The notes beneath the pieces are model-generated. The model ran no database searches, was not told the DNA's origin, and saw nothing but the letters and a program-made list of their open reading frames with translations. A DNA stretch of 22,661 nucleotides, from NCBI GenBank assembly GCA_964650685.1, contig CAZYUW010000166.1, positions 1-22,661 of the forward strand, read 5' to 3'. Below, piece after piece: positions 8,123-14,659 of this stretch; within the stretch, counting starts at the first letter, position 1, and each line of letters opens with the position of its first letter. Made by a program: the position numbers and the translations under genes. Source of the DNA: Nitratifractor sp964650685 (lineage in GTDB: Bacteria > Campylobacterota > Campylobacteria > Campylobacterales > Sulfurovaceae).

Positions 8123-8959
8123 TCACTCCGCGCGATCTTTGGATATACACTCCGCGAGTCTCAGCAGGGTATCGTACCAGTCCGCTTCCAGAGGCGAGAT
8201 CTTTACGACAGGTATCTTCAGCTCCCCGGCTATGAGCCTGGCGCTCTTGTCAGAAAACTCCGGTTGCACTATTATCGCTTTGACCCCCTTTTTCCTGGCT
8301 TTGTCTATCAGCTTCGCCAGCTCCTTCGGTTTGGGTTCCTTGCCTTCGATCTCAACGGGCAGCTGTTTCAGTCCATACTCTCTGGCGAAATATCCCCACG
8401 CGGGATGAAATACCATAAATGTACTTCCTTCGGGAATTCTGGAGAGTTTTTCTCTGATTTTAGCGTCCAGCTCATCGACGCTTTTCAGAAACCGGTTCAG
8501 GTTTTCCCTGTATCTTTTTTCGTTTTTGGGATCGGCGTCCATAAAAGCGTCGGCGATATTTGTGGCGATGATTTTGACATTCGACGGAGATGTCCATATG
8601 TGGGGATCGAGCTTGCCTTTTTTGGCTCCTTTGGCGCCTGCTATGGGGATACGAGCGATATTTTCGGATATGTCCACTATCTTCATTCCGGGATTTAGAT
8701 CGGCGAATCTATTCAACCATACAGACTCGAACTCCACCCCAATGGCGAGATACAGATCGGCTTTGGCTATCTTTTTCATCTGAGACGGTTTTGGTTCGTA
8801 AGTGTGTGGAGAGCTCCCCGGTGTCACCATTACCGTAGCGTCGAGATATCCGCTTACAGCTTTGGCGAAATACTCCTCGGGAGCGATACTCACAACCACC
8901 TGCATATTCGCAAAGATCGCGATACTTACCGTTAAACACAGCAATACGACTCTGATCAT
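8123..8959 (-). CDS. znuA: Zinc/manganese-binding periplasmic protein of the ABC importer
   Basis: The 278-residue protein is a cluster A-I metal-binding lipoprotein-like receptor. It begins with a short signal peptide (residues 1-17, cleavage near IFA-NM) and has no lipobox Cys. Expected metal ligands are H52 (SSPHTYEPKPSQ), H120 (LDPHIWTSP) and H185 (VFHPAWGYFA), with D260 or E234 as the acidic fourth ligand. Many ZnuA proteins carry a His-rich loop before the second ligand. Here that stretch (about 107-117) is short and basic (AGAKGAKKGKL), which leaves Mn2+ as a possible substrate. Translation starts at ATG 8959 after a strong AAGGAGGAT (8967-8975). It is the first gene of the operon. Confidence 0.92.
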   Translation of the reverse strand: MIRVVLLCLTVSIAIFANMQVVVSIAPEEYFAKAVSGYLDATVMVTPGSSPHTYEPKPSQMKKIAKADLYLAIGVEFESVWLNRFADLNPGMKIVDISENIARIPIAGAKGAKKGKLDPHIWTSPSNVKIIATNIADAFMDADPKNEKRYRENLNRFLKSVDELDAKIREKLSRIPEGSTFMVFHPAWGYFAREYGLKQLPVEIEGKEPKPKELAKLIDKARKKGVKAIIVQPEFSDKSARLIAGELKIPVVKISPLEADWYDTLLRLAECISKDRAE

Positions 8960-8994
8960 GGTCGTTATCCTCCTTCGGACTATCTTTTGGGTGA

Positions 8995-9022
8995 ATTATA
9001 TCAAATATCAATATCGATTATA
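8995..9022 (-). promoter_or_regulatory. znuA promoter with a possible Fur-family (Zur/Fur) site
   Basis: On the minus strand two TATAAT boxes (9017-9022 and 8995-9000) flank an AT-rich stretch with three repeats close to GATATT (GATATTGATATTTGATAT). Repeated hexamers of this type over the -10 are how Fur-family repressors bind, and metal importers are usual targets. The match to a Fur or Zur consensus is loose, so this is a suggestion only. Confidence 0.35.
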
Positions 9023-9072
9023 TTCTTATCGGGGAATTGACGAAATATTTTTGGAAACCATACCATGAAAGC

Positions 9073-9092
9073 GGGGTCTGATAGAAGACCCC
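9073..9092. terminator. Hairpin between the tRNA genes and znuA
   Basis: GGGGTC (9073-9078) pairs with GACCCC (9087-9092), extended by a T-A pair to a 7-bp stem with a 6-nt loop. It lies downstream of the minus-strand tRNA genes and upstream of the znuA promoter. There is no T tract directly after it, but T-rich runs lie between the tRNA and the hairpin. It probably ends the tRNA transcript before znuA. Confidence 0.45.
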
Positions 9093-9174
9093 CTGAATAA
9101 AAATAGATTTTAAGATAACACAAAGGAGGAGGAATCACTTTGAATAAATAAAAAAGGATGATGAAAAAACAGTA

Positions 9175-9251
9175 TGGCGCGGCGGACGAGACTCGAACTC
9201 GCGACCCCCTGCGTGACAGGCAGGTATTCTAACCGACTGAACTACCGCCGC
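9175..9251 (-). tRNA. tRNA-Asp (GTC)
   Basis: A 77-nt tRNA with encoded CCA. The acceptor arms GCGGCGG (9245-9251) and CCGCCGC (9179-9185) pair at all seven positions, with discriminator G at 9178. The anticodon stem CCTGC/GCAGG encloses CTGTCAC, so the anticodon is GTC. The T arm contains TTCGAGT. It is the second gene of a two-tRNA transcript, 12 bp after the Val-type gene. Confidence 0.96.
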
Positions 9252-9263
9252 ATACCATAACGA

Positions 9264-9339
9264 TGGTGGTCGCTAGTGGACTCGAACCACTGGCATCTAC
9301 CTTGTAAGGGTAGCGCTCTACCAACTGAGCTAACGGGTC
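9264..9339 (-). tRNA. tRNA-Val (TAC)-like gene with a mismatched acceptor stem, possibly chimeric or a pseudo-tRNA
   Basis: The D arm (GCTC/GAGC), anticodon arm (CTACC-CTTACAA-GGTAG, anticodon TAC, valine) and T arm (AGTGG-TTCGAGT-CCACT) are all normal, and CCA is encoded (9264-9266). The 3' acceptor strand is AGCGACC (9268-9274), which would need a 5' strand GGTCGCT. The actual 5' strand is GACCCGT (9333-9339) and pairs at only positions 1, 4 and 7. GACCCGT followed by TAGCTCAG looks like the start of a different tRNA, plausibly Lys, so the gene may be a fusion through the shared D-arm sequence. It is the first gene behind a strong promoter. Confidence 0.8.
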
Positions 9340-9380
9340 GAAAAAAATTATGGACTGCCGTTTTGTTTTGAATGGGCAGA

Positions 9381-9409
9381 ATTATATCCCAGAAAACTCT
9401 CTTTGTCAA
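9381..9409 (-). promoter_or_regulatory. Consensus sigma-70 promoter of the tRNA pair
   Basis: On the minus strand TTGACA (9404-9409) and TATAAT (9381-9386) are separated by exactly 17 bp, a perfect sigma-70 match as expected for stable RNA. The -35 box contains the TGA stop codon of the upstream CinA-like gene. Transcription would start near 9374, about 35 nt before the first tRNA. Confidence 0.88.
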
Positions 9410-10524
9410 GAGTCGTAATCGAAAAAATCGAAAAACCTCTCCCCCTCACTCATGATTATCATATCAAGGGCATTTTCGACCGATTTTCGTTGTACGGCGT
9501 TTCTGTCGCCGTCTATCTGAAATCTCTCGACGGCACTTTTTTCTCCGTTTCTTACGCATATATAAACCGTTCCTACAGGTTTGCCCTCGACAGCTCCGTC
9601 GGGGCCCGCGATGCCGCTAATGGCTACCGCTATCTCGCTCTCGCTTCTTTTTTGCGCGCCATGGGCCATCTCCTCCACGCACTCAGAACTGACAGCTCCA
9701 TGCCTAAGAAGTGTCGTTTCGTCTACCCCAAGCCAAGACTCTTTGATATCGTTGCTGTATGCAACGAAAGATCCTTTCAGTACGGCGGAAGCTCCGGGGA
9801 TCGATGCGAACTCCGAAGCCAGAAGACCGCCCGTACAACTTTCGGCAAAGGTGATATGTTTTTCATGAGCGGAGAGATACTCTATCACCCTTTCGACGAT
9901 TTTGTCGCCGGTGATTGATCTGCGCATGTAGCTCTTTAGATGTTCTTTACACTCCCATTCTGTCGCATACCTGTCTATCCAGACAGTATAGCGTATATCG
10001 GTGCTTTTCGCCGCGCCGATAAAACAGGACAACCCTTCCATCCTGGTGATTATATCTTCGAATTTCGCGCTCTCATGCCGATCTAAGAAAAAGTTCACAA
10101 CTCCGATAGATCCATTTCCTGTCATAATCTCCGGAGTGGATTCGTTCAATACTATATTGATGACATTGACATCTCTTTCATTGATCCTGTAGAGGTAGTT
10201 TTCATTCGAGACTATCGAGGCGGTCGCTGGATATACGCTGCCGTTCTCCGCGTTTAGAGTATCGCCTCCAAGAGTGGCAAGTATTTTTGATACGAGAGCG
10301 AAAGAGTCCTTTTCGCACAATACAAGCAGTGGGGAGTTTTCGTCATCGTAGATTCTGTCCTGAATCAACAGGGGAAGCTCGGAGCTGTTGTGACGCAGAT
10401 ATATCCGCTGGCCGATCTTGAGTCTGGATCCGCGTATCATTCTTTCGATATAGTCCCTGAGGATTTTTTCCATATAGAGTGAAGCTCCGACATATATTAC
10501 GGTCACGCCGTTTCCAATCCCCAT
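9406..10524 (-). CDS. CinA-family protein: C-terminal PncC-type amidase domain with an unusual N-terminal region
   Basis: The C-terminal part (about residues 205-360 of 372) is the CinA/PncC nicotinamide-nucleotide amidase domain, which hydrolyses NMN to nicotinate mononucleotide in pyridine nucleotide salvage. The catalytic serine is S229 in FAESCTGGLLA. SGIAGPDGAVEGKPVGTVY (303-321) and the FVAYSNDIKESWLGV and HGAVSSECV segments are also typical. The first 200 residues do not show the GDE(I/L)L-type motifs of the molybdopterin-binding-like (MoCF) domain that normally precedes this domain, and I do not recognise them. AAGGAG is 6 nt before the start. The stop codon lies inside the -35 box of the tRNA promoter. 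The gene diverges from ileS. Confidence 0.85.
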   Translation of the reverse strand: MGIGNGVTVIYVGASLYMEKILRDYIERMIRGSRLKIGQRIYLRHNSSELPLLIQDRIYDDENSPLLVLCEKDSFALVSKILATLGGDTLNAENGSVYPATASIVSNENYLYRINERDVNVINIVLNESTPEIMTGNGSIGVVNFFLDRHESAKFEDIITRMEGLSCFIGAAKSTDIRYTVWIDRYATEWECKEHLKSYMRRSITGDKIVERVIEYLSAHEKHITFAESCTGGLLASEFASIPGASAVLKGSFVAYSNDIKESWLGVDETTLLRHGAVSSECVEEMAHGAQKRSESEIAVAISGIAGPDGAVEGKPVGTVYICVRNGEKSAVERFQIDGDRNAVQRKSVENALDMIIMSEGERFFDFFDYDS

Positions 10525-10559
10525 ATCGACTCCTTTTTTACAGTTTTTTGGAGTGTCCG

Positions 10560-10595
10560 ATTATAACGAAAACATAATGCAAGTTTGGATATAAT
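10560..10595. promoter_or_regulatory. Divergent -10 boxes for the CinA-like gene and ileS
   Basis: TATAAT on the minus strand at 10560-10565 points to the CinA-like gene and TATAAT on the plus strand at 10590-10595 points to ileS. Neither has a clear -35. They sit in the 121-bp gap between the two divergent genes. Confidence 0.5.
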
Positions 10596-10645
10596 CGCTC
10601 CGATTTACAGCACATGGAAATATTGACGAGAGGATATCCCACATC

Positions 10646-13399
10646 ATGGATTACAAAGACACTCTGCTTCTGCCCAGGACCGATTTTCCAATGAGGGGGA
10701 ATCTGCCGCAGAAAGAGCCTGAGAGATATAGAAAGTGGCAAGAGGACGATATATACTCCTATATGAAAAGCAGACGAGAGGGGTGCGAGAGTTTCACTCT
10801 CCACGATGGCCCTCCATATGCCAACGGAGATATACATATCGGTCACGCTCTCAACAAAATACTCAAAGATATCATAGTGAAATACCACTATTTTCAGGGT
10901 AGATCGGTGAGATTCACGCCCGGATGGGATTGCCATGGTTTGCCTATAGAGCAGAAGGTCGAAGAGAAGATCGGCAAAGACAAAAAAGAGAGTATGCCCA
11001 TAGCCGAATTCAGGGCGTTGTGCAGAGAGCACGCATCCAAATATATCGAGATACAGAAAGAGGGTTTTCGCTCTCTGGGGGTCGTAGGAGATTGGGAAAA
11101 CCCATATGTAACGATGGATTTCGCGTTCGAAGCCAACATCTATAGGACTCTTTGTTCTATAGCCCAAAAAGGCCTTTTGCTGGAGCGTAACAAGCCGGTA
11201 TACTGGTCGTGGGCCGCACGAAGCGCTCTGGCCGATGCCGAAGTAGAGTACAAAGACAAAGAGGACTACTCCATATATGTCGCTTTCGAGCTTTCGGACA
11301 AAGCCAAAAACGATCTGGGTATCGACTCCAAAGCCGCATTGGTTATCTGGACGACTACCCCGTGGACACTGCCGGCAAATACGGGTATCGCTCTAAATCC
11401 TGACGAGATGTATCTGTTGACGGATGATGGATATATCGTAGCTGAAAGCAGACACGCGGAGCTGGTCGCCGAGGGTGTCGTGAGCGAGCATTCGTCCAGG
11501 AGGATATCGGCTTCGGAGCTGGAGAACAAACTGGCGATCAATCCTCTCAACGGCCGCAGTTCCCATATAATTCTCGGTGGGCGCGGGAAGCTCGACGGAG
11601 AAACCGGAGCCGTTCATACAGCCCCGGGACATGGGGAGGAGGACTATTTCGCGGGACTCAAATATGGTCTGGATGTATTGATGCCGGTAGATGACAAAGG
11701 CTGCTTCGATGAAAGCGTAGTAGGGCATCAGCTGCTGCCAGATCCTGAAAGTTTCGTGGGTATGCATGTATTCAAAGCCAATGAGATCATAGTGGATCTG
11801 CTCGGTGATTCTGTGCTGAAAGCATCCAGATTCACACACTCTTATCCACACTGCTGGCGTACCAAAAAACCGGTGATATACAGAGCCACTAGGCAGTGGT
11901 TCATCGCCGTGGACAAAAAGCCGGATGGAGAGAAATCCACATTGAGGGAGCTCGCGCTCGAAGGTATAGACGATACGATCTTCTATCCGCAGTGGGGCAG
12001 CAGGCGACTCTCCTCTATGGTGGAGGGCAGACCGGACTGGTGCATATCCCGTCAGCGCACATGGGGCGTGCCTATAGCCTTTTTCAGGATCAAGAAAACC
12101 AAAGAGGTGATACTCGATCAAAAGGTTTTGAACTTCATAGCGGCTATTTTCGAGAGAGAGGGTTGCGACGCATGGTATGAGAGGTCGATAGAGGAACTTC
12201 TCTATCCGGGCAGTGGATACGATCCCGAAGAACTCGAAAAGGTCGAAGATATTCTCGATGTGTGGTTCGACAGCGGTTCGACATGGAATGCCGTACTCAA
12301 ATCGCGCAACTACGATGCGGGAAGTTTTCCGGCCGACATGTACCTCGAGGGCAGCGATCAGCACAGGGGATGGTTCCAGAGTTCGCTTTTGCTTGGATGC
12401 GCGATAAATGGACACCCCCCATACAGATCGATACTCACACACGGCTTTACAGTCGATGAGAAGGGCGAAAAGATGTCCAAATCCAAGGGCAATGTCGTTT
12501 CGCCACAAAAAGTTACCAGAGAGTATGGTTCGGAAATACTCAGGCTCTGGGTCGCCCTGAGCGACTATCAGAGCGATCTGAAGATATCCGATGCTATATT
12601 GAAGCAGACCTCCGAGCACTATCGCAAGATCAGAAACACTCTCAGGTTTCTCCTGGCCAATATAGACGATCTCGACGAAACGAAAAGCCTGGAAGTGATG
12701 GGAGAGCTGGATAGATGGATACTCTCCAAGGCTTCGGAAGTTTTTTCGCAGGTAAAAAGCGCGTATGATTCATATGAGTTTCTGAGAGGGTTTTCGATAC
12801 TCAACCACTTTTTGACGAACGAATTGAGCGGTATCTATATGGATATCTGCAAAGATCGCCTCTATTGCGATGCGGTGGATGCTCTCGCGAGGAGAACCGC
12901 TCAGTCGGCCATGACGATGATAGCCGATACGATGCTTTCTCTGATAGCTCCAGTTTTGACCTATACTGCCGATGAGGTTTTGGAGTACGCTCCGGCCGTA
13001 CTCAAAAGAGATCGTAAAAATGTATTCGATCTGCTTTACGAGCCTCTGCCCGAGATCGATGGAGGATTCGACGATGCCGTTTTGATCGGAGCTCGTGAGG
13101 CTTTTTTCGAAGAGGTGGATCGTCTCAAAAAAGAGAAGATCATCAAGAGTACGCTGGAGCTCGTAATCGCCGGCGATATCAAATCCTTTGCCATTGGCGA
13201 TATCAAAGATCTCGAAGACTGGTTCGTCGTCAGTGGTGTGACAGAAGCATCTGACGGCGAAGAGGTGGGGGCGTTTACGGTTGAAGACAGGCGTTTCATA
13301 CTCCACCGTGCTACCGCCCACAAATGCCCACGCTGTTGGCGCTATACGGCGACTGAGGCCGAGCATGTCTGTGCCCGCTGTGCCGAGGTGCTCGGATAA
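10646..13399 (+). CDS. ileS: Isoleucyl-tRNA synthetase
   Basis: The 917-residue enzyme charges tRNA-Ile (EC 6.1.1.5). It is a class I synthetase with HIGH at residues 64-67 (GDIHIGHALN) and KMSKS at 609-613 (GEKMSKSKGNV). The editing (CP1) domain lies roughly at 190-390, with WTTTPWTLPANTGIA as its family mark. DQHRGWFQSSL is in the catalytic domain. The C-terminal zinc finger is complete with C894, C897, C909 and C912. The length and zinc finger fit the bacterial IleS1 type. A weak AGAGGA site lies upstream of ATG 10646. The last base of its TAA is the A of the next ATG. Confidence 0.98.
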   Translation: MDYKDTLLLPRTDFPMRGNLPQKEPERYRKWQEDDIYSYMKSRREGCESFTLHDGPPYANGDIHIGHALNKILKDIIVKYHYFQGRSVRFTPGWDCHGLPIEQKVEEKIGKDKKESMPIAEFRALCREHASKYIEIQKEGFRSLGVVGDWENPYVTMDFAFEANIYRTLCSIAQKGLLLERNKPVYWSWAARSALADAEVEYKDKEDYSIYVAFELSDKAKNDLGIDSKAALVIWTTTPWTLPANTGIALNPDEMYLLTDDGYIVAESRHAELVAEGVVSEHSSRRISASELENKLAINPLNGRSSHIILGGRGKLDGETGAVHTAPGHGEEDYFAGLKYGLDVLMPVDDKGCFDESVVGHQLLPDPESFVGMHVFKANEIIVDLLGDSVLKASRFTHSYPHCWRTKKPVIYRATRQWFIAVDKKPDGEKSTLRELALEGIDDTIFYPQWGSRRLSSMVEGRPDWCISRQRTWGVPIAFFRIKKTKEVILDQKVLNFIAAIFEREGCDAWYERSIEELLYPGSGYDPEELEKVEDILDVWFDSGSTWNAVLKSRNYDAGSFPADMYLEGSDQHRGWFQSSLLLGCAINGHPPYRSILTHGFTVDEKGEKMSKSKGNVVSPQKVTREYGSEILRLWVALSDYQSDLKISDAILKQTSEHYRKIRNTLRFLLANIDDLDETKSLEVMGELDRWILSKASEVFSQVKSAYDSYEFLRGFSILNHFLTNELSGIYMDICKDRLYCDAVDALARRTAQSAMTMIADTMLSLIAPVLTYTADEVLEYAPAVLKRDRKNVFDLLYEPLPEIDGGFDDAVLIGAREAFFEEVDRLKKEKIIKSTLELVIAGDIKSFAIGDIKDLEDWFVVSGVTEASDGEEVGAFTVEDRRFILHRATAHKCPRCWRYTATEAEHVCARCAEVLG

Positions 13400-13521
13400 T
13401 GTTCGATCTCGCCCGCCCCGTTTCATCTGCCGTGATCGTAGGCTCCATCATTGCGATATTCATGCTTGTGGGGATAGGCTTGGGGATCGTGGCGTATTGG
13501 AAAAAGAGGTTAGGGAAATAG
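13399..13521 (+). CDS. Small single-pass membrane protein coupled to ileS
   Basis: A 40-codon frame starts at an ATG that shares one base with the ileS stop codon (TAATG), the usual arrangement for stop-start reinitiation. The product begins MFDLARPVSS, has a hydrophobic helix from about residue 11 to 34 (AVIVGSIIAIFMLVGIGLG in the core), and ends in a basic tail KKRLGK. This looks like a real one-helix inner-membrane peptide with a positive cytoplasmic C-terminus. Base composition matches ileS rather than the AT-rich gene that follows. I do not recognise a family. Confidence 0.6.
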   Translation: MFDLARPVSSAVIVGSIIAIFMLVGIGLGIVAYWKKRLGK

Positions 13522-13549
13522 CTGTCTTATAAAAATAAAAGGAACCAAT

Positions 13550-13972
13550 ATGAAGCACCTATTTATAGGTGTTGTATCTATATCTAGCCCAATATTTGCA
13601 AAATGGATTAATCCTTCTGAGGATATATGTGTCAAAAATGGCGGTCGAATTCTCTCTACCAAAGAGTGTCAAGCAAAATGGAGTGATGCCAACGAGATAT
13701 GTAAAGTATCTAAAAGCAGACTACCTGATGCCAATGAATTATATAGTATTGTTGAAGAGTGCGGTGGCAAAAACAAAACTTCGATTGAAAATCTAACCAA
13801 TAAAGCATACTTCAACTGCTTTGTAAAGAGGGGCTTTAAGCCTAATGCTTACTGGACTTCTACACAAGATGAAGAAGAGAAAGATAACGCTTACAGCATA
13901 ACTTTTCTTTATGGCACAAAAACATCCAAAGAGAAAAACAAACCTATCCCTTTTCATTGCATCAAAGATTAA
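13550..13972 (+). CDS. Secreted DUF1566-like (Lcl_C) domain protein
   Basis: The 140-residue protein has a short signal peptide (cleavage probably after SSPIFA, residue 17) and six cysteines (C27, C40, C51, C71, C90, C137), enough for three disulfides in the periplasm. W-x-DA-x-x-IC at 44-51, SRLPDANEL at 56-64 and YWTSTQDE at 101-108 followed by DNAYSITFLYG match the order of DUF1566 motifs (WxDAxxxC, WRLPTxxEL, YWSST, A-x-x-V-x-F-x-x-G). The Trp of the WRLP motif is Ser here. A ribosome site AAAGGAA precedes the ATG. The DNA is clearly more AT-rich than its neighbours, suggesting recent gain. Such domains occur in surface and cell-envelope proteins, but their function is not established. 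Confidence 0.75.
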   Translation: MKHLFIGVVSISSPIFAKWINPSEDICVKNGGRILSTKECQAKWSDANEICKVSKSRLPDANELYSIVEECGGKNKTSIENLTNKAYFNCFVKRGFKPNAYWTSTQDEEEKDNAYSITFLYGTKTSKEKNKPIPFHCIKD

Positions 13973-14026
13973 ATCTTATAGATAAAGCAGTCCCCAAAAG
14001 AAGTAGCAAAACAAAAGAGTTGCAGC

Positions 14027-14108
14027 TTTCAGTCTCACTCAGCTAATGGAAAGAAGGTTCGGAAGCAACTGGACTGAAATCTCTCTTTTTTGTTTTTTTT
14101 GGGGGGTT
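14027..14108 (+). terminator. Possible terminator after the DUF1566-like gene
   Basis: TTTCAGTC (14027-14034) is inversely repeated as GACTGAAA (14072-14079), and a long T-rich run (14085-14100) follows directly, then six G. The loop of 37 nt is large for an intrinsic terminator. The 175-bp gap 13973-14147 holds nothing else I can identify. Confidence 0.3.
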
Positions 14109-14147
14109 ATAAAGACAGCGGCTTTCAACAGGAAAGAGAGGAGGGGG

Positions 14148-14531
14148 TTACCCGTCCTGGCCGTCTTGGGTTGCCTGCTCTTTCGCGATCTCTTCGCGTA
14201 CCTTGTCCATGTCGAGCTCTTTGACCTGGGAGAGGAGATCGTGCAGAGCCTCTTCGGGAAGCATGCCTGCCTGATTGAAAACTACGATTCCCTCTTTGAC
14301 GATCATGACTGTTGGTATGGAGCGTATCTGAAAGTGTCCTGCGAGTGCTTGCTCCTCTTCGGTATTGACTTTGCCAAAGACTATATCCGGATACTCCTGC
14401 GCCACCTTTTCGAATGTGGGAGCGAAAGATTTGCACGGAGCGCACCACGGAGCCCAGAAGTCGAGGATCGCTATAGGGTGCTTCTCCACTTCGTCATTGA
14501 AATTTTCGGCAGTGAGATTTACGAGTGCCAT
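14148..14531 (-). CDS. Thioredoxin-fold protein with a WCAPC active site
   Basis: The 127-residue protein is a cytoplasmic thioredoxin with the active site WCAPC (C30 and C33) in place of the common WCGPC, preceded by LDFWAPW. The cis-proline is in RSIPTVMIVKEG. The first 105 residues cover the whole thioredoxin fold. A charged extension of about 20 residues follows (KVREEIAKEQATQDGQDG). AAAGGT lies upstream of the ATG. WCAPC is found in other bacterial thioredoxins, so redox activity is expected. No reductase gene is nearby. The REP-bounded transposase element begins 54 bp upstream of its start, so the element may have changed the promoter. Confidence 0.92.
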   Translation of the reverse strand: MALVNLTAENFNDEVEKHPIAILDFWAPWCAPCKSFAPTFEKVAQEYPDIVFGKVNTEEEQALAGHFQIRSIPTVMIVKEGIVVFNQAGMLPEEALHDLLSQVKELDMDKVREEIAKEQATQDGQDG

Positions 14532-14558
14532 GAGTTACCTTTGTTTGGAATTAAAAAG

Positions 14559-14575
14559 ACATTATGGCATAATGT
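14559..14575. promoter_or_regulatory. Perfect dyad in the thioredoxin promoter region
   Basis: ACATTAT-GGC-ATAATGT is a perfect inverted repeat with 7-bp arms, 27 bp upstream of the thioredoxin ATG. It could be an operator or contain the -10 element on the minus strand. It lies only 10 bp from the left end of the transposon-like element. Confidence 0.4.
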
Positions 14576-14585
14576 ACTCCAACTT

Positions 14586-14613
14586 AAAAGGGGTCAGGTG
14601 ATGCTGATGCTAT
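14586..14613 (+). repeat. Left REP-like inverted repeat
   Basis: 28-bp repeat matching the complement of 15427-15454 exactly. The next base inward (14614) differs, which marks its edge. No strong hairpin within one copy is seen. Confidence 0.85.
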
Positions 14614-14659
14614 GCTATTTTGAAACATGCAATGCAAACAACAAAAAGAGGTACTTCAT

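Noticed and set aside
9121..9155. Strong AAGGAGG followed by TTG and a stop after three codons
   Set aside because: The frame is far too short to be a gene; it may be a remnant or chance A/G-rich sequence.
9160..9228. Small plus-strand frame beginning after AAGGATG and running across tRNA-Asp
   Set aside because: It reads the antisense strand of a well-formed tRNA gene (ADETRTRDPL-type peptide), a common false gene call.
11393..12619. 408-codon frame on the minus strand inside ileS
   Set aside because: It lies opposite ileS with all catalytic motifs intact; the product has no recognisable domain and is rich in Arg, His and Tyr as expected for a shadow.
14099..14116. T8-G6 homopolymer run as a phase-variation switch
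   Set aside because: The G run has only six bases and lies 3' of both flanking genes, so it is unlikely to act as a contingency locus.
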